From the NCBI RefSeq assembly GCF_039679125.1, contig NZ_CP155551.1:3596001-3660000 (forward strand): DNA of 64,000 nt, in the 5' to 3' direction. The position numbers were made by a program, and so were the translations under genes. This DNA is from Blastococcus sp. HT6-4. GTDB taxonomy: Bacteria; Actinomycetota; Actinomycetes; Mycobacteriales; Geodermatophilaceae. Shown here piece by piece: positions 27,725 through 36,637 of this stretch. Below the pieces are notes generated by a model. The model was given only the letters and a program-made list of their open reading frames with translations. It was not told the origin of the DNA and made no database searches. Numbering within the stretch: the stretch's first letter is position 1; each line of letters starts with the position of its first letter.

Positions 27725-30438
27725 GTGAGGGTGCCGTTCTGGAAGTCGGCCCGCTGCTGCGCCCCGGCGACGACGGTGTCGGTGATCGGGTACCCCAGCG
27801 GCCCGGTGGTGCCTCCCTGCGCGAGGTAGGCCGCGTTCAGCTCGGACCGGAGCACCCGCGCCTGGGTGGCGGCCGACCAGTAGATGGCGCCTCCCTGGAA
27901 CGAGGTCGTGTACCCCTGGCCACCCGGCGCCGGGGCGTCGCTGGTCGTCGGGAACCCGAGGTAGCCACCCGATCCGCCGGCCTGCTTCCAGGTGTACAGG
28001 ATCGCGCCCCGCACGATCTGCGCGCCGGTCGCGGACGACCAGTGGATCTCCCCACCCTGGAACGGCGTCATGTACCCGCGCCGGTCGGCCGTCGGCTGGT
28101 CGGAACCGGTCGGGTACCCCAGCGCCGCCGGACCACCGGCGGCCTTGTACGCAGCCAGGATCGCCCCCCGCACCACCTTCGTGCCCGTGGTCGGCCCCCA
28201 GTACAACGCGCCGTTCTGGAACTCCACGACGTACCCGCCGCCCCCGGCCGGGGCGTCGCTGGTCGTCGGGAACCCGAGGTAGCCACCGGAGCCGCCGGCC
28301 TGCTTCCAGGTGTGCAGGATGGCGCCGCGCACGATCTGCGCCCCGGTCGCCGACGACCAGTGGATCTCCCCGCCCTGGAACGGCGTCATGTACCCGCGCC
28401 GGTCGGCCGTCGGCTGGTCGGAACCGGTCGGGTACCCCAGTGCGGCCGGACCACCGGCAGCCTTGTAGGCAGCCAGGATCGCCCCCCGCACCGCCTTCGT
28501 GCCCGTGGTCGGCCCCCAGTACAACGCGCCGTTCTGGAACTCCACGACGTACCCGCCCCTACCGGCAGCCGCGTCGCTGGTCGTCGGGAACCCGAGGTAG
28601 CCACCCGATCCGCCGGCCTTCTTCCACGCGTCGAGGATCGCGCCGCGCACGATCTGCGCCCCGGTCGCCGACGACCAGTAGATGTCCCCACCCTGGAAGG
28701 TGGTCAGGTACCCGCGCCGGTCGGCCGTCGGCTGGTCGGAACCGGTCGGGTACCCCAGCGCCGCCGGACCGCCGGCGGCCTTGTACGCAGCCAGGATCGC
28801 CCCCCGCACCACCTTCGTGCCGGTGCTGGGACCCCAGTAGAGGGCGCCGTTCTGGAACTCCACCACGTAGCCACCGTTGCCGGCCGCCGCGTCGCTCGTG
28901 GTCGGGAAGCCCAGGTACCCCCCCGGGCCCCCGGCCTGCTTCCAGGTGTGCAGGATCGCCCCGCGCACCACCTGCGCCTCGGTCGCCGACGACCAGTAGA
29001 TGTCCCCACCCTGGAAGGTGGTCAGGTACCCCCGCCGGTCCGCCGTGGCGGTGTCGTCGCCGGTCGGGTAGCCGAGCGCCCGGGGCCCGCCGAGCTCCAG
29101 GTACCGGTCCTTGATCGCACCGCGCACGACGTGCGCACCGGTCGCCGCCGACCAGTACACCTGCCCGCCCTGGAAGTCGGTCATGAACCCCCCACCGGGC
29201 GCGGGGGTGTCACCGCCCGTCGGGTAGCCGAGCGCGCTGGCCTGGCCACCGTAGGCGCGCCACTTGTCGAGGATGGCGCCCCGCACCTCCTGTGCCTCGG
29301 TCGCGGCGGACCAGTAGATCGAGCCGCCCTGGAAGTCGGTGAAGAACCCGGTCCCGAACGGCGCAGCCGTGTCATCACCCGTCGGGTAGCCGAGGCCCCC
29401 GGGTCCGCCGAGCCTCAGGTACCGGTCGAGGATGGTGCCCCGCACCACGTGCGCACCGGTGCCCCGGGACCAGTAGATGTGACCGCCCGCGTACGTGCGC
29501 CGGCAGCCGCCGTACGGCTGGTCGCAGGTGACCTCGGAGGTCGGGCCCCCGATGTCGATGCCCGCGGCCAGCAGCGCCTCGTGCTTGCCGAGGACCGCGG
29601 AGCCACCCGAGCTCTGCGTGCTGCCGAACCAGTCGGTGAAGTAGTTGAAGAAGTTCCGGTTGCCGTAGGCGGAGCACCGGTCCCCGGTGCCGTAGCCGGC
29701 GTTCAGCGCGGCCTGGTTCGGCACGTACGGGGTGTAGTTGTACAGGCCCGCGGTGGCCTGGTTCTGGATGTAGACCGAGGCCTTGCCGCAGTCGCGGCTC
29801 TGGTAGTTGAACGTCGTGTCGTCGATGCCGACGACCTGGTAGTTGATGCTGTTGGTCATGCCGGACCGATAGCCGAAGCGCCCCGGGTTGAGCCGGTAGC
29901 TCCGGAACTGCCAGGCAGCGTTGTAGACCTGGTTGAAGAAGCCGAAGAAGCGCGGGTCGCAGCCGGAGGGCGTGTCGGGGCAGCGGTACCCCATGGCCCG
30001 GTCGAGCCTGCTGGTGGCCGGGCCGGTCGAGGTGATCAGCCCCTGCTCCTTCTGCAGGATCACCAGGATCGCCTGCGGGTTGATGCCGCACGCCTGGGCG
30101 ACCCGATAGACGATGGTCGCCGCGGACTCCTGCGCCGCGCCCGAGTATCCCCGGCAGCGGTCGTCGGCCGGCTGGTTGCCGGTGTCCTGCCGGTAGTTCT
30201 TCAGGCAGGTGCTCCCGGAGCAGTTCTGCCCCTTGGCCTGCAGGAAGTCCTGGATCTGGCCGGCATTCATCGTCGCGTAGTCGTAGAAGACGTCGTCGTT
30301 GATGATGTTGCCGGGGTTGAAGAGGGCCAGGTTCGCCGACTCGCGCAGGTCCGGCGAGGGCAGCGAGCCGACTCCGAGGAGGCCGGTCAGGGCGACCGCG
30401 ACGGCACCACCCAGGACGAGCTTCAGCCGCTTCTTCAC
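27715..30438 (-). CDS. Secreted LGFP-repeat wall protein with lysozyme-like N-terminal domain
   Basis: 907-residue exported protein. A signal segment (residues 5-27) is followed by a globular domain, about 40-310, with many cysteines and the stretch INPQAILVILQKEQGLI. That stretch resembles the helix carrying the catalytic Glu in lysozyme/transglycosylase folds and occurs in actinobacterial haemagglutinin-type proteins. Residues from about 325 hold some eleven to twelve LGFP repeats of about 53 residues (LGYPTG or LGFPTTSD, FQGG, IYWS, VVRGAIL). LGFP repeats occur in mycolata wall proteins and may bind wall glycan. The GTG start at 30438 overlaps the upstream stop (GTGA). Enzymatic activity is inferred, not shown. 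Confidence 0.85.
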   Translation of the reverse strand: MKKRLKLVLGGAVAVALTGLLGVGSLPSPDLRESANLALFNPGNIINDDVFYDYATMNAGQIQDFLQAKGQNCSGSTCLKNYRQDTGNQPADDRCRGYSGAAQESAATIVYRVAQACGINPQAILVILQKEQGLITSTGPATSRLDRAMGYRCPDTPSGCDPRFFGFFNQVYNAAWQFRSYRLNPGRFGYRSGMTNSINYQVVGIDDTTFNYQSRDCGKASVYIQNQATAGLYNYTPYVPNQAALNAGYGTGDRCSAYGNRNFFNYFTDWFGSTQSSGGSAVLGKHEALLAAGIDIGGPTSEVTCDQPYGGCRRTYAGGHIYWSRGTGAHVVRGTILDRYLRLGGPGGLGYPTGDDTAAPFGTGFFTDFQGGSIYWSAATEAQEVRGAILDKWRAYGGQASALGYPTGGDTPAPGGGFMTDFQGGQVYWSAATGAHVVRGAIKDRYLELGGPRALGYPTGDDTATADRRGYLTTFQGGDIYWSSATEAQVVRGAILHTWKQAGGPGGYLGFPTTSDAAAGNGGYVVEFQNGALYWGPSTGTKVVRGAILAAYKAAGGPAALGYPTGSDQPTADRRGYLTTFQGGDIYWSSATGAQIVRGAILDAWKKAGGSGGYLGFPTTSDAAAGRGGYVVEFQNGALYWGPTTGTKAVRGAILAAYKAAGGPAALGYPTGSDQPTADRRGYMTPFQGGEIHWSSATGAQIVRGAILHTWKQAGGSGGYLGFPTTSDAPAGGGGYVVEFQNGALYWGPTTGTKVVRGAILAAYKAAGGPAALGYPTGSDQPTADRRGYMTPFQGGEIHWSSATGAQIVRGAILYTWKQAGGSGGYLGFPTTSDAPAPGGQGYTTSFQGGAIYWSAATQARVLRSELNAAYLAQGGTTGPLGYPITDTVVAGAQQRADFQNGTLTAP
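27945..28960 (-). repeat. 318-bp tandem DNA repeats inside the LGFP gene
   Basis: Near-identical DNA recurs at exactly 318-bp steps (for example TACCCGCGCC at 28073, 28391 and 28709). Each unit codes for two LGFP repeats of different type (106 residues), so the gene grew by duplicating pairs. High identity points to recent or ongoing unequal recombination. Confidence 0.85.
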
Positions 30439-31010
30439 GGGACCACCACCGAGAAGACGCGGGACTCGCCGACGGACAGGGGCGACTCGTACGCGAGCAC
30501 CGCGTCCCAGGTCCCCGAGGTGAGGTCGGAGCCGCCGGCGCGCACGTCCCCGCAGCTGGTCGTGGTCGCGTCCGGGGTCGCCTCGGCCGACCCGCTGACG
30601 ACGACGCCGTCCCGCGTCAGGGTGAGGGTGCACGTGCCACCGGACTCGATGACCTCGCTGATGGAGCCTCCGGCGACGACGTCCCCCGGCCCGGGATCCC
30701 AGCCGGAATAGGTGGGGTCCACCGTCACCGGGCGGAGCGCGGCCGGTGCCGGCGACGGGCCCGGGAGCACCTGGCTGTCACCGGGGGGCGGATCGACCGG
30801 GGCGGGAGGTGGTCCGTCGAGGACGTCGTCCCGGACCGGGGCCTCGGCATCCTGATCGCCGGACGGGCCGGACGCGCTCGTCGCACCGCTCGCCGGCGTC
30901 ACGTCCCCCAGGAACCGGGAGGCGAGGAGGACGAGACCGGCGCCGGCCAGCACGAGGAGCGCGAGCACGCCGAACAGGGCCTTCCTGCGGCGGGTGGCGG
31001 AACGGGACAT
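30435..31010 (-). CDS. Single-pass membrane protein coupled to the LGFP gene, function unknown
   Basis: 191 residues from ATG 31010, with GGGAG ten bases upstream. A basic N-terminus and one membrane segment (about 12-33) are followed by a proline/serine-rich exported linker. A C-terminal beta-type domain (about 105-191) has two cysteines (GGTCTLTLT and TTSCGDV) that could form a disulfide. I know no family for it. Its stop overlaps the start of the LGFP-repeat gene by four bases, so the two are co-translated and it may anchor or chaperone that protein. A 157-bp gap upstream could hold the promoter. Confidence 0.75.
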   Translation of the reverse strand: MSRSATRRRKALFGVLALLVLAGAGLVLLASRFLGDVTPASGATSASGPSGDQDAEAPVRDDVLDGPPPAPVDPPPGDSQVLPGPSPAPAALRPVTVDPTYSGWDPGPGDVVAGGSISEVIESGGTCTLTLTRDGVVVSGSAEATPDATTTSCGDVRAGGSDLTSGTWDAVLAYESPLSVGESRVFSVVVP

Positions 31011-31167
31011 CGGCACAACTCCCAGACGGACTGGCGGGTGGCGCCGGACGTCGGCGCCGGGACGTCGACGGAGCACGGGTATCGACACCGTGACTCCGCC
31101 GTGTACGCGAGAGACTACTTTCAGTTGCGACGCGGGTGTGGGAGCGACGCGACGTCGAATGCCCCCG

Positions 31168-33804
31168 TCAGGGCAGCACGGTCACCGCGCCGGTCGCCGT
31201 CGTGAAGGTCAGCGCTCCGCGTTCGAAGTCCGTGCGCTCTCCCCCGGAGATCGCATAGGTGCTGCGGGTCGGGAAGCCGAGCGTCGAGGCCGGGCCACCC
31301 TGCTGGACGTAGGCGTTCGCGAGCGGCCCGGTCACCGCCTGCACCCCCGTGGGCGGCGACCAGTACACGTCCCCGCCCTGGAACCGCACGAAGAACCCGC
31401 GCCCGTCGGCGGTGCGCGCGTCACTCGTGGTCGGGAAGCCCAGCGGCCCGCTCGAGCCGCCGGTCCGCAGCCAGGTGTCGAGGATCCCGCCGCGCACCAC
31501 CTGCACCCCCGTCGGCGGCGACCAGTACACGTCACCACCCTGGAACCGCACGAACGCCCCGCGACCGTCGCTGGTCCACGCATCACTCGTCGTCGGGAAG
31601 CCCAGCGGCCCGGCCGAGCCACCGGTCCGCAGCCAGGTGTCGAGGATCCCGCCACGCACCACCTGCACCCCCGTCGGCGGCGACCAGTACACGTCACCAC
31701 CCTGGAACCGCACGAAGAACCCACGCCCGTCGGCGGTGCGCGCGTCACTCGTCGTCGGGAAACCCAGCGACCCGCTCGAGCCGCCGGCCTTCAGCCAGGT
31801 GTCGAGGATCCCGCCACGCACCACCTGCACCCCCGTCGGCGGCGACCAGTACACGTCGCCACCCTGGAACCGCACGAACGCCCCGCGACCGTCGCTGGTC
31901 CACGCATCACTCGTCGTCGGGAAACCCAGCGACCCGGCCGAGCCGCCGGCCTTCAGCCAGGTGTCGAGGATCCCGCCCCGCACCACCTGCACCCCCGTCG
32001 GCGGCGACCAGTACACGTCACCACCCTGGAACCGCACGAAGAACCCACGCCCGTCGGCGGTGGCCGCGTCACTCGTGGTCGGGAAACCCAGCGGCCCGGG
32101 TGCGCCACCGGTCTCCAGCCAGGTGTCGAGGATCCCGCCGCGCACCACCTGGGTCCCGGTCGGCGGCGACCAGTACACGTCGCCACCCTGGAACCGCACG
32201 AACGCCCCGCGACCGTCGCTGGTCCACGCATCGCTCGTCGTCGGGAAGCCCAGCGGCCCGGCGGTGCCGCCCCGGGCACGCCAGATGGACAGGATGGAAC
32301 CGCGGACGACCTGGGTCTCGGTGGCGGGCGACCAGAAGATGCTGCCGCGCTGGAAGTCGACGAAGAAGCCGGCCCCCTCAGGCGTGCGGGCGTCGTCGGA
32401 GATCGGTGCGCCGAGGACCGCAGGACCACCCGCCGCCAGGTACGTGGACAGGATCGATCCGCGCACCACCCGCACGCCACCGGAGGCGGAGGAGTACAGC
32501 CGGGCGCCGCTGCGGTACTCCTGCCACGAGACGCCGTCGACCGACTGCTCGGCCCCGATGGGGACCCCCAGCGAGTCGCGCAGCGCGGCATCCGCCTCGT
32601 ACCGGGCACTGATGCTGCTGTGCGCCGACCCCAGCCGGAAGGCGACCAGGTCCCTGATCTCGGGCATCCGGGCGTAGCCGGCATCGCCCGGGCAGGTCGT
32701 GTAGTTCGTGTCGCGGTGGCCGAAGACGGTGGGCACGGTCACCTTGACGCCGCGGGCGTACCGGGCCGTGCCTCCCCCACCGGAGGTCAGCGTCGCCGAA
32801 CCCCGCGGGTCGACGCCGTGCAGCGAGAACTTCCAGGCGACGGCCGCGGCAACGGCGTCGAGCGTCGTCTGGGACGGGCGCGCGGTCGTGTGGCTGCCCA
32901 GCATCGCGACCCCGAACGTGCCGGTGTTGAACCCGCCGGCATGGGCACCGACGACAGGCCGCGCCAGGCCGCCGTACCGCCCCTCCCACGCCCGGCCGAA
33001 GCGGTCGACCAGCACGTTGTAGCCGATGTCGCCCCACCCGAGGCTCTGCGCGTGGTAGGAGTAGATCGACCGGATGATCCCGGGGACCTGGTCGGCCGTG
33101 TAGGTGTTCGCCGTGTCCGTGTGGTGCACGGTCGACGCCTTGATCGTCGTCGCGTACTGCGGCGTCCAGCCCATGATCGCCTCGTCCGCGCCCCACTGCG
33201 CCCGCGAGTGGATCGGCGGCATGGCCGTCGCCGCGTGCGCGGTGTCACCGAGCTCCGGTTCGTCGACCGCCACGTCGGCCGGGCTGCTGCCCGGGTCGAT
33301 CAGTTCCAGGGCGACGTCGGTGGGCTGCGCCCCGGACCGCGTGACGAGCTCGGCCTCCACCCCCGTGCTCGGGCCGGTCCACAGCGGCGCCGTGCCACCC
33401 CTGCGTCCGTCCCCGGAGCCGGCGCCGGGGGTCTGGCCGTCCTCGACCCCCACCTCCGTCCAGCCACTCCAGACCCCGGCGGTGTCGCGTGCCCGGACCT
33501 GCACGACCGTGTCGGTCACGGCCGGGTCCGGCGTCCACGTCACCCCGACCAGGGAGAAGCCCGCCACGTGCTCCCGGGTCAGCCGGAGCACCAGCTGGTC
33601 GGCGGGCACGTCGGCCATCGGGGCCGTGGGCCCCTGGCGGACCTCGGCGTCACCGGCCGGGTCGGTGACCGACCCCATCAGCAGCACGTCGGTCGTGGTC
33701 TCGACCGGCACCGGCGCGGGACGCGAGGGGCCGACCACGGGCAGGACGAGCACTGCCCCGGTCAGCGCGGCGCAGGTCGCCAGGACGGCCAGGAGTCGGC
33801 GCAC
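31168..33804 (-). CDS. Secreted N-acetylmuramoyl-L-alanine amidase with LGFP repeats
   Basis: 878-residue exported peptidoglycan hydrolase. A signal peptide (1-25) and a beta-rich region precede a PGRP/Amidase_2 domain (about 195-385). Zinc ligands fit His227 or His228 in VHHTD, His363 in FGHRD and Cys371 in TTCPGD. Nine LGFP repeats follow from about residue 405. It should cut the amide between muramic acid and the stem peptide, with the repeats holding it in the wall. It starts at GTG 33804, divergent from the LCP gene, and is followed by the membrane protein/LGFP pair. Confidence 0.9.
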   Translation of the reverse strand: MRRLLAVLATCAALTGAVLVLPVVGPSRPAPVPVETTTDVLLMGSVTDPAGDAEVRQGPTAPMADVPADQLVLRLTREHVAGFSLVGVTWTPDPAVTDTVVQVRARDTAGVWSGWTEVGVEDGQTPGAGSGDGRRGGTAPLWTGPSTGVEAELVTRSGAQPTDVALELIDPGSSPADVAVDEPELGDTAHAATAMPPIHSRAQWGADEAIMGWTPQYATTIKASTVHHTDTANTYTADQVPGIIRSIYSYHAQSLGWGDIGYNVLVDRFGRAWEGRYGGLARPVVGAHAGGFNTGTFGVAMLGSHTTARPSQTTLDAVAAAVAWKFSLHGVDPRGSATLTSGGGGTARYARGVKVTVPTVFGHRDTNYTTCPGDAGYARMPEIRDLVAFRLGSAHSSISARYEADAALRDSLGVPIGAEQSVDGVSWQEYRSGARLYSSASGGVRVVRGSILSTYLAAGGPAVLGAPISDDARTPEGAGFFVDFQRGSIFWSPATETQVVRGSILSIWRARGGTAGPLGFPTTSDAWTSDGRGAFVRFQGGDVYWSPPTGTQVVRGGILDTWLETGGAPGPLGFPTTSDAATADGRGFFVRFQGGDVYWSPPTGVQVVRGGILDTWLKAGGSAGSLGFPTTSDAWTSDGRGAFVRFQGGDVYWSPPTGVQVVRGGILDTWLKAGGSSGSLGFPTTSDARTADGRGFFVRFQGGDVYWSPPTGVQVVRGGILDTWLRTGGSAGPLGFPTTSDAWTSDGRGAFVRFQGGDVYWSPPTGVQVVRGGILDTWLRTGGSSGPLGFPTTSDARTADGRGFFVRFQGGDVYWSPPTGVQAVTGPLANAYVQQGGPASTLGFPTRSTYAISGGERTDFERGALTFTTATGAVTVLP
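31330..32310 (-). repeat. 324-bp tandem DNA repeats inside the amidase gene
   Basis: The sequence AAGAACCC with its flanks recurs at 31391, 31715 and 32039, exactly 324 bp apart. Each unit encodes two alternating LGFP repeats (SDAWTSDGRGAF and SDARTADGRGFF types, 108 residues). The pair-wise design parallels the neighbouring LGFP gene but with a different unit length. Confidence 0.85.
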
Positions 33805-34150
33805 GGTGCTGGTTCCTCTCGCATCGACGCGCGCACCCCGCCGGCGGCGGACGACACGTCCTCCTCGTTACATCGCCCACCACCCCCCTCCTCTTGAGCC
33901 GGGGCCGCATTTCCGTCGGCGACCGCCGCCACGAGGGCGTGTGACGGGTGCGGCTGGTGCTCACCACGAGGCGAGGTGGGCGGAACGCGCCGTGGAGATG
34001 GCACTTCTTGCGTGTCGGAGGGGTCCGCTCCCCACTGAGCACACCTACCGTTGCCAACGTCGACGCACAAAGCGTCACAAAGTGACCAACCTGGCGTCGG
34101 TGGACGCCCGCGCCCCCGGACCGCCGCACAACACCCGCTGTGAGGACCAC
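33805..34150. other. Divergent intergenic region between amidase and LCP genes
   Basis: 346 bp without a convincing gene. It must hold promoters for both flanking genes. I see one 13-bp inverted repeat, GTCAC-AAA-GTGAC (34074-34086), about 65 bp before the LCP start, that could bind a regulator. I see no RNA gene. Confidence 0.6.
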
Positions 34151-35707
34151 GTGAGCCGAGACCGGAACGAGCAGGGCCGACCAGCAGGCCGGCCGCTGCC
34201 CCCGCGCCTCGACCCGCGCGCGGGTCAGCCACGCCGTCCGCGGGCGGCCGCGGCCCCGGGTGACTCCGGGGCCGACGCCCCGCCCCTCCGACGCGGCGGC
34301 CGCCGTGCCGCGGTCGCCGCGCGCGCCGTCGCCGGGGTCCTCGCAGCCAGTCTCCTCGCCGGGTCCGGCTGGGGCTGGTACCTCGGCCAGGTGGCGTCCG
34401 CGACGGTGAACCGCACCGACGCCATCCCGAGCGAGGGCAACGAGGGCAGCGGCGGCGGGGAGGCCATGAACCTGCTGCTGGTCGGCAACGACAGCCGGGC
34501 CGCGCTGACCGAGCAGCAGCTGGCGGACCTCAACGCCGGCACCGACTCCGGTTCCAACACCGACACGATGATCCTGGTCCACGTGCCGGCCGACGGGTCC
34601 CGCGCCTCGTTCGTCTCCTTCCCCCGCGACTCGTACGTGAAGATCCCCGGCTACGGCTGGGACCGGCTGAACGCCGCGTACGCCTACGGACGGATGAACG
34701 CCCCCGAGAGCGCCTCCGAGGAGGCCAGGTCCGCGCAGGGCTCCCAGCTGCTGGTGCAGACGATCAGCGGGCTCACCGGTCTGCAGATCGACCACTACGC
34801 CGAGGTCGACCTGCTGGGCTTCTTCGAGCTGTCCAACGTCGTCGGCGGCGTCGAGATCAACCTGTGCCGGGCCGTCGACGACCGGGACTGGTCGGGGGCC
34901 TACTTCCCCGCCGGGGTGCAGACGATCAGCGGCGCGGACGCGTTGAAGTTCGTCCGCCAGCGGCACGGCTACGGGCCCCAGGGCCGTGGTGACTTCGACC
35001 GGATCGTCCGCCAGCAGGTCTTCATCGGCGGGGTGCTGCGCAAGATGCTGTCCGAGGAGGTCCTGCTGGACCTGGGCAAGCAGCGTGCCCTCGTGCAGGC
35101 CGCAGCCGACGCGTTGACCGTCGACCAGGACCTGGACCTGATGCAGCTGGCCCAGCAGATGCAGTCGGTGACCGCGGACAGCATCGAGTTCCAGACCGTG
35201 CCGAACCGCGGGACCGGCGAGGAGGACGGCAAGTCGATCGTCCGGCTGGAGGACGAGGACGCGCTGCAGGCCTTCTTCGCCGCGCTCTCGGCCGAGCCCG
35301 AGCCCGAGGCCCCCGCCACTCCCGTCGCCCCGCAGACGGTGGCGCCGGCCACGGTGACGGTCGACGTCTACAACGGGTCGGGCACCTCGGGGCTGGCGGC
35401 GAAGGCCGCCTCGGCCCTGGCCGCGGCCGGCTTCCCGGTGGGTACGACCGGCAACGCCTCGTCGATGGATCACGAGCAGACCGAGATCCGGTTCGCCGCC
35501 GGTGACGAGGCCCTCGCCAACACCGTCGCCGCCGCGATCCCGGGTGCGGTGAGCAAGGAGAGCGACGACGCGACCAGCGGCACCGTGCAGCTGGTCCTCG
35601 GCAGCGACTTCAACGGCGTGGGCCAGGCGGTCACCCCACCGGCCCCCACCCCGGTGGTCGAGGGCGAGGACGCGCGGACCGCGGCGGACACCACCTGCAT
35701 CAACTGA
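34151..35707 (+). CDS. LytR-CpsA-Psr family ligase with LytR_C domain
   Basis: Membrane-anchored phosphotransferase family that attaches lipid-linked polysaccharide, here probably galactan-based, to peptidoglycan. The 518-residue protein from GTG 34151 (GAGGA seven bases upstream) has a basic, disordered cytoplasmic tail and a membrane segment at about 57-80. The LCP domain follows (about 105-330), with Asp114 in VGNDSR, SNTDTM, SFPRDSYV (Arg159, Asp160) and VRQRHGY. A C-terminal LytR_C domain begins near 345 (VDVYNGSGTSGLA). The location among galactan genes fits the arabinogalactan-ligase role of mycobacterial Lcp1. Confidence 0.93.
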   Translation: MSRDRNEQGRPAGRPLPPRLDPRAGQPRRPRAAAAPGDSGADAPPLRRGGRRAAVAARAVAGVLAASLLAGSGWGWYLGQVASATVNRTDAIPSEGNEGSGGGEAMNLLLVGNDSRAALTEQQLADLNAGTDSGSNTDTMILVHVPADGSRASFVSFPRDSYVKIPGYGWDRLNAAYAYGRMNAPESASEEARSAQGSQLLVQTISGLTGLQIDHYAEVDLLGFFELSNVVGGVEINLCRAVDDRDWSGAYFPAGVQTISGADALKFVRQRHGYGPQGRGDFDRIVRQQVFIGGVLRKMLSEEVLLDLGKQRALVQAAADALTVDQDLDLMQLAQQMQSVTADSIEFQTVPNRGTGEEDGKSIVRLEDEDALQAFFAALSAEPEPEAPATPVAPQTVAPATVTVDVYNGSGTSGLAAKAASALAAAGFPVGTTGNASSMDHEQTEIRFAAGDEALANTVAAAIPGAVSKESDDATSGTVQLVLGSDFNGVGQAVTPPAPTPVVEGEDARTAADTTCIN

Positions 35708-35772
35708 GGCCGCCACCGTGGCGCCCCCACCGGGAGCGCGCGGCACGACGGGTCCGGTGACAGGCTGGGACG

Positions 35773-36567
35773 GTGCCCGCGACCCTGCCTGCTGACCTGC
35801 TCACCGCCGTCGTCCGACGGGACGGCGCCGCTCCCCTGCTGACGCAGTACGACGACGCCACCGGGGAGCGGGTCGAACTCTCGGCGGTCACCCTCGCGAA
35901 CTGGGTGGCCAAGACCGCCAACCTCCTCCAGGAGGAGTTCGACGTCGGGCCCGGCAGCAGGGTGGCGGTGGCCCTGCCGGTGCACTGGCAGACCGCGGCC
36001 GTGCTGCTCGCCGTCTGGAGCTGCGGTGCGACCGTCGTCGAGACCGCGGCGGAGGACGACGGCCGGTTGGACGACGCCGACGTCGTCCTGGCCGCGCAGG
36101 ACCGGCTGCCGGCCCTGGAGGAGCTCGACCTGCCCGAGCTCTTGGGTCTGTCGCTGCACCCGCTCGGCATGGGCATGACCGGCTACGCCGGGCCGGCCCG
36201 GGACTTCGCCCTCGAGGTGCGGGCGCACGGCGACGTCTTCAGCCCCTGGCAGGCGCCGGACCCGGCGGCGGCGGGGCTGCACGCGGGCGGGCTCGAGTTG
36301 CGCCTCGGCGGGCTGGTGGACGCCGCCCGGGAGCTCGCCGGCCGGCTGGACGTCGTCCCCGGCGACCGGGTGCTCGTGGACGAGCAGACGGCCACGGAGG
36401 CCGGGCCGGTCGCCTGGCTCCTGGCCCCGCTCGCGGCGGGCGCGTCGATCGTGCTGGTGCGCTCCGCCGACCCCGCGCTCCTGCCGGGTCGTGCCGCGAC
36501 CGAGCGGGTCACCGCATCGCTGGGCCGACGGGTGGAGGGCGTGCGCGAGCTGGGCCGCCCGGCCTGA
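35773..36567 (+). CDS. TIGR03089 family protein (degenerate acyl-adenylate-like)
   Basis: 264-residue cytosolic protein of the actinobacterial TIGR03089 family (Rv3268-like). It resembles only the N-terminal half of AMP-binding acyl-CoA synthetases: YDDATGERVELSAVTLANWVAKTANLLQ and GSRVAVALPVHWQTAAVLLAVW. It lacks the phosphopantetheine/adenylation core, so it is unlikely to be a complete ligase. Function is unknown. In mycobacteria a homologue also sits next to an LCP gene, as here. The GTG start at 35773 follows the LCP stop by 65 bp. Confidence 0.85.
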   Translation: MPATLPADLLTAVVRRDGAAPLLTQYDDATGERVELSAVTLANWVAKTANLLQEEFDVGPGSRVAVALPVHWQTAAVLLAVWSCGATVVETAAEDDGRLDDADVVLAAQDRLPALEELDLPELLGLSLHPLGMGMTGYAGPARDFALEVRAHGDVFSPWQAPDPAAAGLHAGGLELRLGGLVDAARELAGRLDVVPGDRVLVDEQTATEAGPVAWLLAPLAAGASIVLVRSADPALLPGRAATERVTASLGRRVEGVRELGRPA

Positions 36568-36579
36568 CACCCGGGAGCC

Positions 36580-36616
36580 CGACGGCCACGGAGCCGGGAA
36601 GGCTCCGTGGCCGTCG
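36580..36616. terminator. Bidirectional hairpin, 16-bp stem
   Basis: A perfect 16-bp stem (36580-36595 with 36601-36616) and 5-nt loop lies between the convergent TIGR03089 and flavoprotein genes. It should stop transcription from both sides. Confidence 0.85.
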
Positions 36617-36637
36617 AAGGTCAGCCGGGGTCGGCGG

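Noticed and set aside
27945-32310. Regular repeats that could look like a repeat array such as CRISPR
   Set aside because: The repeats are in frame within two long genes, encode LGFP motifs, and have 318/324-bp periods without spacers.
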